NCBI GenBank assembly: GCA_024643725.1
Contig: JAHEMJ010000004.1
Span: 1 to 54,851 of the forward strand
DNA length: 54,851 bases
Source of the DNA: Crocinitomicaceae bacterium
GTDB taxonomy: Bacteria; Bacteroidota; Bacteroidia; Flavobacteriales_D; Crocinitomicaceae
Direction: 5' to 3'
Part shown: piece after piece, positions 47,045 through 54,711 of the stretch
How positions within the stretch are numbered: the first letter of the stretch is position 1
How the letters are laid out: the number at the start of each line of letters is the position of its first letter
Program-made: the position numbers and the translations under genes
Notes under the pieces: model-generated
What the model saw: only the letters and a program-made list of their open reading frames with translations
What the model was told of the DNA's origin: nothing
The model's database searches: none

Positions 47045-48124
47045 CTATTTCTTCGTTTTCTGCAATTGAAGGTTGAAGTCTGCCTTATTGAATTTATTTG
47101 GACCTTCGGTTCCATTGTAGAATTTCATGATGTTCCCATTCCACAAATAGCAAACTCCTGGGACATCTTTCTCATTTCCAATGGCATTCCAGAATTCAAT
47201 CACATCCACGACTTTGTATGGATAACTTGCACCGGCAATTTTAAAGAAATTTGGAATTTCTTCCGCTGCCTCATCCATGAAAATAATTTGCATGTCAGGC
47301 ATGTTTGGATTTGCTTTGCGCATTTCCGTGAGTTCTTTTGCGGTTGCTTGACAATGTTCGCAAGATGGAGCGAAGAAACATAGGATTTTCTTTCCTTGGT
47401 CAATCCCTGCATAGTACTTCGCGTATCCCGATTTCTTTTGTTTTGGCCCGATTGGTTTCTCAGGTGTTTTCGATGCCGTATCCTGAACCGCTCCAGTTGT
47501 CGTTGGTTGAGAAGATACCGGAAGGACTCCTTGCGCTGAACTCGTGTCGACTACACTTGATTTAGTTGGATCTTCGTTCGCGAATTCCGTTGTTTTCTTG
47601 TAAAGTGGAACGAACATAAACATTCCCAATATACAAGCAGTTACAATATTTGTCATGGCTAAATAATTTGATTTTTTGGGTAAAACTTCGTCGTGTTTCC
47701 ATAATAGAAGGACAAGTAATCCGATGGAAAGGAGATTTTTCATTACTGCCTGAAGCGGCGTCATGGGCAATAAACTTCCAAAGCAACCACAATTCCCTTT
47801 GTTTCCGTGAGTGATGATCTCCAAGCTTAAGTGGATGCAAAAAACCGCCAACATCAAGACGATGGAAGGAATCACCCATTTCTTTAAATTAAATGGAAAC
47901 AAGATTAAAATCCCCAAAGCAAATTCCACACCGATAAGGGTACGTGAAAAATACTTTGCCAACAGTTCCGAGAATCCCATTGGATACAGTTGTTTTACCT
48001 CAAAGATGGAGATGGTCCCATAACTCGATGGATCCGGATAAACTTTTCCATAAGCGGAAATCAAGAAGAGTCCAGCAATGATGATGCGAATGGACCACGA
48101 ACTAATGTTTAAGGTATCTTTCAT
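47045..48124 (-). CDS. DoxX/MauE-type membrane protein fused to a thioredoxin domain
   Basis: A 359-residue protein with a four-helix membrane part (ISSWSIRIIIAGLFLISAYG, GVEFALGILILFPF, a NCGCFGSLLPMTPLQAVMKN loop of the MauE/DoxX type and another helix) followed by a Pro/Ser/Thr-rich linker and a thioredoxin-like domain with CEHC (FFAPSCEHCQATAKEL). This type is known as BT_3928-like in Bacteroidetes. It may pass electrons or disulfides across the membrane (family-level inference). The pair of Cys in NCGC could interact with the thioredoxin Cys. It is conserved in this operon beside DUF1599 and tpiA. Confidence 0.88.
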   Translation of the reverse strand: MKDTLNISSWSIRIIIAGLFLISAYGKVYPDPSSYGTISIFEVKQLYPMGFSELLAKYFSRTLIGVEFALGILILFPFNLKKWVIPSIVLMLAVFCIHLSLEIITHGNKGNCGCFGSLLPMTPLQAVMKNLLSIGLLVLLLWKHDEVLPKKSNYLAMTNIVTACILGMFMFVPLYKKTTEFANEDPTKSSVVDTSSAQGVLPVSSQPTTTGAVQDTASKTPEKPIGPKQKKSGYAKYYAGIDQGKKILCFFAPSCEHCQATAKELTEMRKANPNMPDMQIIFMDEAAEEIPNFFKIAGASYPYKVVDVIEFWNAIGNEKDVPGVCYLWNGNIMKFYNGTEGPNKFNKADFNLQLQKTKK

Positions 48125-48185
48125 GCGTTAGGTTTTGAGTAAATGTACAAGAAGATTAAAAAGAACTTTCGGAATTAACAGGCTC

Positions 48186-48728
48186 TTAACATTTTACATC
48201 CAAATGGATTAATGCAAAAACACTGTAGTTCAACATATCAAAGTAATTTCCTTCGATTCCTTCAGAAACCAGTGTCATTCCGGCATTGTCCTCAATTTGT
48301 TTGATGCGCAATACTTTCGTCAGAATCAAATCTGTTAAAGAACTCACGCGCATGTCACGCCAAGCTTCTCCATAATCATGGTTTTTCTTTTGCATCAATT
48401 CAAAAGCTTCCTTTTCGATCACTCGGTAAGCATCAATCGCCTCTTGAACCGTCATATCGTCGTTGATTTTCGCTTCATGACGCAATTGAATAATCGCCAT
48501 AATGCAATAATTGACAATGGCCATGAAGGCATCCTCAAAGGACTCCCCCACTTTGTTTTCACCCGTTTCTTGTATGGTACGAATGCGCTGCGCTTTGATG
48601 AAAATTTGGTCAGTTAAGGAACTTGGACGAAGAATTCGCCAAGATGGTCCGTAGTCAAGCGATTTTTTTTCAAAGATCTCTCGACAAACATTCATTACAT
48701 TTGTGTATTCAAGTGTAGTTTTTTCCAT
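48186..48728 (-). CDS. DUF1599 family protein
   Basis: A 180-residue protein built from two related halves: KKSLDYGPSWRILRPSSLTD and KKNHDYGEAWRDMRVSSLTD, each followed by a helix ending in a Q/K-R-I-x-x-I-E/Q pattern. DUF1599 proteins are all-helical, with MazG-like similarity suggested for them, so nucleotide binding is possible. Function is unknown. It is divergent from folP with 9 bases between the start codons, and begins the long minus-strand operon. Confidence 0.85.
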   Translation of the reverse strand: MEKTTLEYTNVMNVCREIFEKKSLDYGPSWRILRPSSLTDQIFIKAQRIRTIQETGENKVGESFEDAFMAIVNYCIMAIIQLRHEAKINDDMTVQEAIDAYRVIEKEAFELMQKKNHDYGEAWRDMRVSSLTDLILTKVLRIKQIEDNAGMTLVSEGIEGNYFDMLNYSVFALIHLDVKC

Positions 48729-48737
48729 GTATTCAGT

Positions 48738-49589
48738 ATGACATCAAACACGTCTTTTCGCAAAAACCAATTCATTCATATGAAAGGTCGGCTTCACGAT
48801 TTCAGCATCCCAAAGATAATGGGAATTCTCAACATGACGCCAGATTCCTTTTATGAAAAAAGTAGAAAAGTAGCCAACACGGCATTGATCGAAGAAGTGA
48901 AAGAAATGATCGCTCATGGTGCGGACATCATTGACATCGGCGCGAGCAGCACACGTCCTGGCGCTGAAACACCCTCCGCAGCAGAAGAATTAACGCGATT
49001 AAAGGAGGTGATTCCCATGCTCCGTAAAGCCTTTCCAGAAATCTTGATGTCCATCGACACCTTTTATGCAGAAGTCGCCGATTTCGCATTAACCGAAGGA
49101 ATTGACTTGGTGAACGACATTTCAGGTGGACAATTTGACCCAAAAATTTGGGAAGTGACTGCCAAGCATCGCGCACCTTATATCCTCACCTATCACCGAG
49201 GAGAAATAGCCAATGCCGCGCAATCATTTGTCGAAACAAATTTACTATTAGACGCGCTACATTTTTTCGCGGAAAAAATTTCGAAATTGGAAAAATTAGG
49301 CGTGCGTGACATCATCCTAGATCCAGGTTTTGGTTTTGGAAAAACAGTAGACGAAAACTTCGAGTTGATTCGAAAATTCAACATGCTTCACATCTTCGAA
49401 AAACCAATTATGGTGGGGATTTCACGAAAATCCATGATCCGACAATTACTGAATGTAGACACGGAAAACGCACTCAATGGAACGAGCATTTTGAACACCC
49501 TTCTTTACACGAAAAATGCTCAGTTATTCCGAGTTCACGATGTGCAAGAAATGAACGAAGTCCGCCTTTTGATGGAGGCGAGTCTTTAA
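48738..49589 (+). CDS. folP: Dihydropteroate synthase
   Basis: The 283-residue enzyme has the DHPS signatures MGILNMTPDSFYEKSRK, DIIDIGASSTRPGAE, SIDTFYAEVADFAL, NDISGG, DPGFGFGKTVDENFEL and a C-terminal ISRKSMI. It joins p-aminobenzoate and dihydropterin pyrophosphate in folate synthesis and is the sulfonamide target. The start at 48738 is kept because the residues before MKGRLHDFS (FIH) align with the beginning of known enzymes; a start at 48780 is possible. The gene is divergent from DUF1599, so their promoters must overlap coding sequence. Confidence 0.92.
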   Translation: MTSNTSFRKNQFIHMKGRLHDFSIPKIMGILNMTPDSFYEKSRKVANTALIEEVKEMIAHGADIIDIGASSTRPGAETPSAAEELTRLKEVIPMLRKAFPEILMSIDTFYAEVADFALTEGIDLVNDISGGQFDPKIWEVTAKHRAPYILTYHRGEIANAAQSFVETNLLLDALHFFAEKISKLEKLGVRDIILDPGFGFGKTVDENFELIRKFNMLHIFEKPIMVGISRKSMIRQLLNVDTENALNGTSILNTLLYTKNAQLFRVHDVQEMNEVRLLMEASL

Positions 49590-49653
49590 ATGTTTATGTA
49601 AATGAAACTTTTTTGCTTACTTTCGTATTATTGAATCAACTATTTCAAGCTAT

Positions 49654-50610
49654 ATGAAATCAATTTTCCTCTTTGCTGCATTGTGCTTTACGCAGTTCGT
49701 AATGGCACAAGCACCGAATGCCAACTTCACCATTTCGGATGAAGATCTAATCCTATGCGAAGGCGACTGCATCTACGTTACAAACAATTCCACGGGAAGC
49801 GACTTAACGTATTTATGGTCTTTTCAAGGCGCTACACCAGCGACCTATGTTGGACAAAATCCAGGTCCAATTTGTTTTCCGTTAACGAGTGGTTCTACTC
49901 CTTATGCGATTACATTGGTTGCAACAAATCCACAAGGCGTTACAAGTACGTTGACACAGTTTGTTACGGTAAATCAAACACCAACCATGAATTTGACCTT
50001 GTCTGATACAACCGCTGGAGCGTATGTTGTCATCAACGACACGACGATTGACATGTATCAAAATGCCTATTTGTACGCAGAGGGAACACCAGCAGGCGGA
50101 AATCTTTATTGGTATCCGAGCGGCGTTCTTTCCGACAGTATTTTAGGTTGTGCTCCTTGTGTCGCTGGAGATTCATTAACAGTGAATCCATTTTACACTA
50201 CAAACTACGTCGCAACATATACATTGAATGGTTGTTCCGTTTCGGACACTGTTTTAGTGACTGTTAATTTTGCTACACAAGTTGTCATTGCTTTACCCAA
50301 TTCATTCTCACCGAATGGCGATGGAGAAAACGATTACTTCCGTGTGTTGACCAACGTGGACAAAGACCACAACTTCACGAACAATGGAAACAATGGCTTT
50401 GAAGAAGGAGGAGCAATCGCTGAATTGGATTTACGCATCTTCAATCGCTATGGACAACAAGTTTTCAGAACGACGAATCCGCACGAAGGATGGGACGGAA
50501 CATTTAAAGGAAAACCGTTGAATCCTGCAACTTACACGTATATTTTAAACTTCCGTACCATCGATGGCCGTTCAGGAGATCGCACGGGTAACGTTACTTT
50601 ATTTAGATAA
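49654..50610 (+). CDS. T9SS type B (gliding-motility C-terminal domain) secreted protein with a PKD-like domain
   Basis: A 318-residue protein: signal peptide MKSIFLFAALCFTQFVMAQ, a PKD-like beta domain (about 25-110, with NNSTGSDLTYLWSFQGATP) and a second beta domain with Cys residues, then the C-terminal type B sorting domain ALPNSFSPNGDGENDYFRVL to GRSGDRTGNVTLFR. That domain directs export through the type IX system to the cell surface. It is small for the family and is followed 6 bases later by its PorP/SprF partner. Confidence 0.9.
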   Translation: MKSIFLFAALCFTQFVMAQAPNANFTISDEDLILCEGDCIYVTNNSTGSDLTYLWSFQGATPATYVGQNPGPICFPLTSGSTPYAITLVATNPQGVTSTLTQFVTVNQTPTMNLTLSDTTAGAYVVINDTTIDMYQNAYLYAEGTPAGGNLYWYPSGVLSDSILGCAPCVAGDSLTVNPFYTTNYVATYTLNGCSVSDTVLVTVNFATQVVIALPNSFSPNGDGENDYFRVLTNVDKDHNFTNNGNNGFEEGGAIAELDLRIFNRYGQQVFRTTNPHEGWDGTFKGKPLNPATYTYILNFRTIDGRSGDRTGNVTLFR

Positions 50611-50615
50611 TACCT

Positions 50616-51629
50616 ATGAAAAAAATCATTCTTTTTTCGGCAAGCGTTCTGTGCTTCATGCAAGCAAAAGCGCAACAAGATAAAAACATCAGTGCTTGGT
50701 ATCAATCGCAAGTATTGTACAATCCAGCTGCAGTTGCTACTGGAGCGGAAGATTACAGCATCTTTACAAACTACCGCGCGCAATGGCTAACTGTTCCAAA
50801 TGCTGGAATGCGCACGAACACCTTAAACGCTGAATTCAAAATCCGTGATGGTGTGATGGGTAGAAATAGTTTTGGTGTCGGAGTTTCTGCTGTGAACGAC
50901 CAAACAGGAGATGCGAAATTCATGACAACAAGTGTTTCGATTCCATTTAACTACACCATAGCGCTAGATCGTAACAACAAATTTTCCATCGGACTTTCGC
51001 CAGGATTCTACCAACAAAGTGTGGATCGCGGCTCTCAAACATGGGAAAATGGTTGGACAGGAATCAACTTCGTTTCAAATCCCAACGCAGAGTTGAGTTT
51101 GAATAGTTCTTACGCAACCATTGACTTGGGAACTGGAATGTACTACCAACATACCACGCGCAACAAATCCTCGTTTTATGCAGGATATGCTTTGAATCAC
51201 TTAACACGTCAAAAAATTGCTTTCTCTTTTGGAGGTGACAAATTGTACATGAACATGGTCGTTCAAGCCGGAGCAGATTTAACCACAAAACGTCGTGATT
51301 TCCACGTACAACCAAGCATGATTTTCTTCCGTTCAGGTGTATCTTACAACTTTACAGCGGGATGTTCATTTGAACACACCATCAAAGAAGGATCAGAAAT
51401 CACAAACATCAACAAATCAACGAATGTGACTTACGGTGTTTACTACCGTCACAACGATGCAGTCGTGGCCACAATCGGAATGAAAGTAAAAGGAGTGAAA
51501 TTCGGTTTGGCGTTTGATGCAAACTACTCTAAATTGAGTCAAGCAACAAGTAGCATCGGTGCAGTAGAAGCGTACTTCAAAACGCAACTATACTACAAAA
51601 AAATGAACCACAGAGGAAAATTAAGATAA
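50616..51629 (+). CDS. PorP/SprF family T9SS outer-membrane protein
   Basis: A 337-residue beta-barrel protein with a signal peptide (KKIILFSASVLCFMQAKAQ) and the PorP/SprF pattern: NISAWYQSQVLYNPAAVATG near the start, YRAQWLTVPNAGMRTNTLNA, and barrel strands to the end. PorP/SprF proteins work with T9SS cargo carrying type B domains; the adjacent upstream gene encodes such a cargo. A strong hairpin terminator follows. Confidence 0.92.
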   Translation: MKKIILFSASVLCFMQAKAQQDKNISAWYQSQVLYNPAAVATGAEDYSIFTNYRAQWLTVPNAGMRTNTLNAEFKIRDGVMGRNSFGVGVSAVNDQTGDAKFMTTSVSIPFNYTIALDRNNKFSIGLSPGFYQQSVDRGSQTWENGWTGINFVSNPNAELSLNSSYATIDLGTGMYYQHTTRNKSSFYAGYALNHLTRQKIAFSFGGDKLYMNMVVQAGADLTTKRRDFHVQPSMIFFRSGVSYNFTAGCSFEHTIKEGSEITNINKSTNVTYGVYYRHNDAVVATIGMKVKGVKFGLAFDANYSKLSQATSSIGAVEAYFKTQLYYKKMNHRGKLR

Positions 51630-51642
51630 GATCTTCGAGTCT

Positions 51643-51680
51643 AAAAAAAAGTCCTGACAGCAACGTTAGGACTTTTTTTT
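51643..51680. terminator. Hairpin terminator between the PorP/SprF gene and the XRE gene
   Basis: AAAAAAAAGTCCT and AGGACTTTTTTTT form a 13-base stem around a 12-base loop. With A and T runs on both sides it can end transcription in both directions, serving the plus-strand T9SS pair and the minus-strand XRE gene. Confidence 0.8.
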
Positions 51681-51698
51681 TGCTCCCTTTTTTTACCT

Positions 51699-51974
51699 TC
51701 ATTTTTTTATTATCGGGCAAGATTTATTAGAAGAACAGCATGAATCACTGGTGCTTTTTTCGATGCTGCGAAAGAGCTCACTAATATTGGTGTCCAGAGC
51801 TATGCAAATTTGGTGGAGGAGTAAAATGGACATGTTTTGGTCTCCTTTTAAAATACGCCTTATGGTGCGTTCATCCACATCTGCAGCATACGAAAATTCC
51901 AACTTTGAAGGATATCGTTCCTGATAGCGGCTTTGGATTTCAGTCGCCAATTTTTCCAATATTTCCTTCGACAT
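51699..51974 (-). CDS. XRE-type DNA-binding protein beside the PqqD cluster
   Basis: A 91-residue protein beginning MSKEILEKLATEIQSRYQER with a helix-turn-helix (SYAADVDERTIRRILKGDQN, then MSILLLHQICIALDTNISEL) and a Cys-rich tail, SDSCCSSNKSCPIIKK. The start at 51974 is preferred; a longer frame would add 45 residues that run across the intergenic region into the divergent PqqD gene. It may be the regulator of the divergent trio. The four Cys in the tail (C-C-x4-C) might bind a metal, which is inferred. Confidence 0.8.
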   Translation of the reverse strand: MSKEILEKLATEIQSRYQERYPSKLEFSYAADVDERTIRRILKGDQNMSILLLHQICIALDTNISELFRSIEKSTSDSCCSSNKSCPIIKK

Positions 51975-52039
51975 ACACCAAAAATCGTCGGAATCCGAAA
52001 ACTTAACTCGGCATTTATGCCGTTTGATTAAAAAAACGA

Positions 52040-52047
52040 TAAATTTG
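52040..52047 (+). promoter_or_regulatory. -7 element TAAATTTG of the PqqD cluster
   Basis: TAAATTTG fits TAnnTTTG and ends 5 bases before the ATG of the PqqD-like gene, so the message would have almost no leader. A TTG occurs only 13 bases before it. Confidence 0.4.
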
Positions 52048-52052
52048 GAACT

Positions 52053-52340
52053 ATGAAGGAGGTGATTCAACAGATTTACGAAAAGAAAGAGCACTATGTT
52101 TGTCGTCACACCGGCGAAGAATTACTGCTCATTCCGTTAAAGGACAACGTTGCTGATTTCAATCAGTACTTGACCTTGAATGAAGTTGGCGCCTTTATTT
52201 GGGATCACATCGAATCGGGTGACGATGAAGCTTCACTGGTTGCAAAAATCTGTCTGGAGTTTGAAGCCGATAAAAATGAGGTGTTGATTGATCTTCAACA
52301 CTTTTTAGAAAAATTGCGCAGCTTTCTAGTCATTCAATAA
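52053..52340 (+). CDS. PqqD-like peptide-binding protein
   Basis: A 95-residue PqqD-type protein (LTLNEVGAFIWDHIESGDDE, then VLIDLQHFLEKLRSFLVIQ), the winged fold used as a RiPP recognition element to hold precursor leader peptides for the modifying enzymes. The gene starts one base before the kinase gene ends its overlap (stop and start share a base), so both proteins are coupled. No radical SAM enzyme is in the window. Binding to the 58-residue peptide is inferred from context. Confidence 0.85.
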   Translation: MKEVIQQIYEKKEHYVCRHTGEELLLIPLKDNVADFNQYLTLNEVGAFIWDHIESGDDEASLVAKICLEFEADKNEVLIDLQHFLEKLRSFLVIQ

Positions 52341-53266
52341 TGCTATACAGTAACATTCATTTATCCATCGCGGATTTTATCCTTGAATTAAGTGTACCAT
52401 CGGACCTTACATTTGAATTAGATGGGGGATTTGAGGGATATGTGATGGTGCCTAGTGCGGAGAGCCTAGTGCCAGAGCGACCCGCCTTCGTTGAAGCTTC
52501 GGCGGCAAACCGACCAGACTTACAAATGAACTGTCATGTGGGATGTGCGAATGCACCGAAAACATGGGGAAAAGAACTGTATCGTGCAGCCAATGAAACG
52601 GACGCACTTTGGTACATTTATGAGGATCCTAATGGCATCTGTTTGCATGTGAACGATTCGGAGGAATTATCACGCTTGCAACACATCGCTTTTTACGACC
52701 CACAGCAACAATTGTGGAACATCTATTCCGATTTAAATGAAAAAGGTTCCTTGGAGTCCTTGCGTTATCCCATGCTTCCCTTGATTCTCTATTACTTGAG
52801 TACGGAACATCAGGCCTTGTTGATTCATGCTTCGGGCGTATTTGACGGGACACATGGACGCCTGTTTTCCGGTTTCAGTGGTGTGGGAAAAAGTACCATG
52901 GCCGGACTTTGGCAAGCCTCCGGTGCGGAAGTCATCAATGACGATCGTCTGATGCTGCGAAAAATCGATGGACACTGGTGGATGTACAACACCCCCATGT
53001 ACTATTCCGATGTCCCAAAAAAAGCACCTTTGCATTTCATTTATTTGCCGTATCATCATCCCACTAATCTCTACGAACGCGGGAAAGGAATTCAGACGAG
53101 CATGCGTTTTATGGCGCATTGCATTCAACATGGCTACAACAAAAAACACGTGCAGTGGCATTTGGATCAGGTAATGGACATTGCGAATCAGATACCCATA
53201 ACGCGTTTGGGTGTCGTTCCAACGATGGACGTTCTCACTTTTATCAAAGAGCATGAGTCCGCGTGA
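52340..53266 (+). CDS. HprK-like kinase of the PqqD cluster
   Basis: A 308-residue protein with a P-loop near residue 178 (FSGFSGVGKSTMAGLW), and the acidic motif EVINDDRLML, as in HPr kinase/phosphorylase-like proteins; MYNTPMYYSDVPKKAPLHFI and the C-terminal helices fit too. In lasso-peptide clusters such kinases phosphorylate the peptide. An unusual segment near residues 38-58 (PSAESLVPERPAFVEASAAN) is encoded by a palindromic repeat (52482-52505). The gene is coupled to PqqD and overlaps the nucleotidyltransferase gene by 14 bases. Confidence 0.85.
   Translation: MLYSNIHLSIADFILELSVPSDLTFELDGGFEGYVMVPSAESLVPERPAFVEASAANRPDLQMNCHVGCANAPKTWGKELYRAANETDALWYIYEDPNGICLHVNDSEELSRLQHIAFYDPQQQLWNIYSDLNEKGSLESLRYPMLPLILYYLSTEHQALLIHASGVFDGTHGRLFSGFSGVGKSTMAGLWQASGAEVINDDRLMLRKIDGHWWMYNTPMYYSDVPKKAPLHFIYLPYHHPTNLYERGKGIQTSMRFMAHCIQHGYNKKHVQWHLDQVMDIANQIPITRLGVVPTMDVLTFIKEHESA
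52482..52505. repeat. Palindromic repeat inside the kinase gene
   Basis: CCGCC and GGCGG enclose TTCGTTGAAGCTTC, with GAAGCTTC itself palindromic. Translated it gives RPAFVEASAAN in the kinase, a peptide typical of palindromic repeats that entered genes. Just before lies a 14-base direct repeat of CCTAGTGC (52451 and 52465). Confidence 0.55.
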
Positions 53267-54371
53267 GTCGTTTCTACAGCGTTCATCGCTAGAAGTACGC
53301 TTCTTACTGGAACTCCTCCGAACATACGTTAGAAAGGCGGAAAAGCCGTCCATTCCCCATGAATTCAACTGGCCAGCTTTCATTCAACTTTGTTATGCGA
53401 CACATTTCGCCGGATGGTGCTACGATCAACTGAAGTCTTACGATTCGGAGCTCATTCCCTCTGAAGTGCTACACTCTTTGAAATCGTATCAATTGCGGGT
53501 GCTGACATCCAACGAACGACTGTTGCATCAATACCAGGAATTATTGGACATCGCGCAACGCGAAAAGTTGACACTTTATCCACTCAAGGGCATTACGCTG
53601 ATGAACGATTGCTACGAGCGCGTGTACCACCGTCATTTGTCGGACATCGATGTGCTGATTGATCCGAAAGAACTTTCCGCATGGGAAGCGCACCTATCAC
53701 GCGCTGATTTCCGTCTCAAACGCCGCGTCGCGAAATCCACGTTTCACGAAAATGCAGGACTAAAATACGATCCGCTACAAGCCTTCAAACACGATGCCGT
53801 CATTGATTTTCACAGCTCATTGAACTCCGGGATGGCGCAGGTGCGTATTTCCTTGTCGGACATCAAAAAGAAGCAGCAAAACGAGCACACATTGGCTTCC
53901 ATGGATCAACTCATTTTCGTGTGTTTGCATGCGTATAAGCATGTGTATGTGGGACAATTGAATCCACTGCACTTGATGGATATTCACCTACTCTCTCAAA
54001 AAGTGGACGAACAGCAGCTACTTGCTCAAAGCAGCGCATACCACTGTTCAAAAGAAGTTCAATCGATGTTGGAGCTCACCCGATTTTTCACGGGACAAAA
54101 GCATTCTTCCATTCCACTTTGGCAGCTATCCGTTCTAGATCATGTATTTAATCACACCGAATTTACAAAGTCCCAAAAGCGTCAATTTTACTACCGCAAG
54201 CACTTTCGGATTCCAGTTTCAGTGAAGCAACTCCCCTCCTACTTATGGTTCCAAGTTTTCCCAAGTGCGGCATACTTAAAGCAAAGTGACGGAAAAGGAA
54301 ATTACCTGTTGAATTGGTTGCGTCGGATGGCCCGTTTACGTTGTATGTTCATTGGTACTTCGGACAACTGA
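53253..54371 (+). CDS. NTP_transf_5 nucleotidyltransferase family protein
   Basis: A 372-residue protein with the nucleotidyltransferase motifs LYPLKGITLMNDCYERVYHR and LSDIDVLIDPKEL (Asp131 and Asp133 region), as in PF14907-type proteins often next to HprK-like kinases in peptide or envelope clusters. LHAYKHVYVGQLNPLHLMDI fits the helical part. A start at 53253 is used because it overlaps the kinase by only 14 bases; a start 14 codons earlier is possible. The last eight or so codons (CMFIGTSDN) and the stop lie inside the first copy of an 80-bp tandem repeat. Confidence 0.82.
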   Translation: MSPRESFLQRSSLEVRFLLELLRTYVRKAEKPSIPHEFNWPAFIQLCYATHFAGWCYDQLKSYDSELIPSEVLHSLKSYQLRVLTSNERLLHQYQELLDIAQREKLTLYPLKGITLMNDCYERVYHRHLSDIDVLIDPKELSAWEAHLSRADFRLKRRVAKSTFHENAGLKYDPLQAFKHDAVIDFHSSLNSGMAQVRISLSDIKKKQQNEHTLASMDQLIFVCLHAYKHVYVGQLNPLHLMDIHLLSQKVDEQQLLAQSSAYHCSKEVQSMLELTRFFTGQKHSSIPLWQLSVLDHVFNHTEFTKSQKRQFYYRKHFRIPVSVKQLPSYLWFQVFPSAAYLKQSDGKGNYLLNWLRRMARLRCMFIGTSDN

Positions 54372-54482
54372 CATCGATCATCGGTCATCGACTTTTTTCG
54401 TTTTCCGTTGTCCGTTTTCGTTTAATGTTCATTGGCTGTTCGGACAACCGACATCGATCATCGGACATCGATTTTTCGTTTA
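54345..54482. repeat. Tandem repeat of about 80 bp at the end of the nucleotidyltransferase gene
   Basis: ATGTTCATTGG begins copies at 54345 and 54425. Each continues with TTCGGACAACYGACATCGAT and CATCGGWCATCGA, then a T-run and TCGTTTA. The spacer contains GTTTTCCGTTGTCCG, a 15-base match to the 84-bp repeat units in the giant gene. Confidence 0.7.
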
Positions 54483-54486
54483 CCCT

Positions 54487-54663
54487 CTATTTGAAAAACT
54501 TCAAGGGATTGAACACAATGCTATTTTGACCTGGGCTTGCTGGTGCCGGATCTTGAGAAGTGGAGAAATACGTAAACTCCGTATCAATTTCAATTTTCTC
54601 CACGACAGGAGCTTGGTATGATTTACGTTTTCCTGCTTCCGTTTTGTTTTCTTGGGTATGCAT
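54487..54663 (-). CDS. 58-residue peptide, candidate modified-peptide precursor
   Basis: A minus-strand ATG (54663) opens MHTQENKTEAGKRKSYQAPV then VEKIEIDTEFTYFSTSQDPA then PASPGQNSIVFNPLKFFK and a stop at 54487-54489. The first part is polar and basic; the middle has the form Y-x-x-P-x-x-E-x-I-x-x-D-x-E, known from small Bacteroidetes peptides of the type ...DNEISL..., and the end is rich in Ser, Thr, Pro and Asn with a Phe/Lys finish. It sits convergent to the PqqD-kinase-nucleotidyltransferase trio, 116 bases from its end. Frame and layout are seen; precursor status is inferred. It may instead be an independent small protein linked to the T9SS gene upstream. Confidence 0.6.
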   Translation of the reverse strand: MHTQENKTEAGKRKSYQAPVVEKIEIDTEFTYFSTSQDPAPASPGQNSIVFNPLKFFK

Positions 54664-54694
54664 GTTTCGTTATTTTTGTTCGTTATTCGTTCTC

Positions 54695-54708
54695 TCCGCC
54701 ACGGCGGA
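54695..54708. repeat. Palindrome TCCGCCACGGCGGA
   Basis: TCCGCC-AC-GGCGGA is the second copy of the palindrome type found at 13037-13050 and lies in the 48-base gap between the 58-residue peptide gene and the T9SS gene. It may be a dispersed repeat or a processing hairpin between the two. Confidence 0.5.
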
Positions 54709-54711
54709 CTG

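Noticed and set aside
52733..53383. A 216-codon minus-strand frame opposite the kinase gene.
   Set aside because: The plus-strand frame has clear kinase motifs and coupling to its neighbours; the minus frame shows none.
54314..54621. Plus-strand frames through the tandem repeat at the right end.
   Set aside because: They arise from repeat copies, cross the end of the nucleotidyltransferase gene and overlap the better supported 58-residue minus-strand gene.
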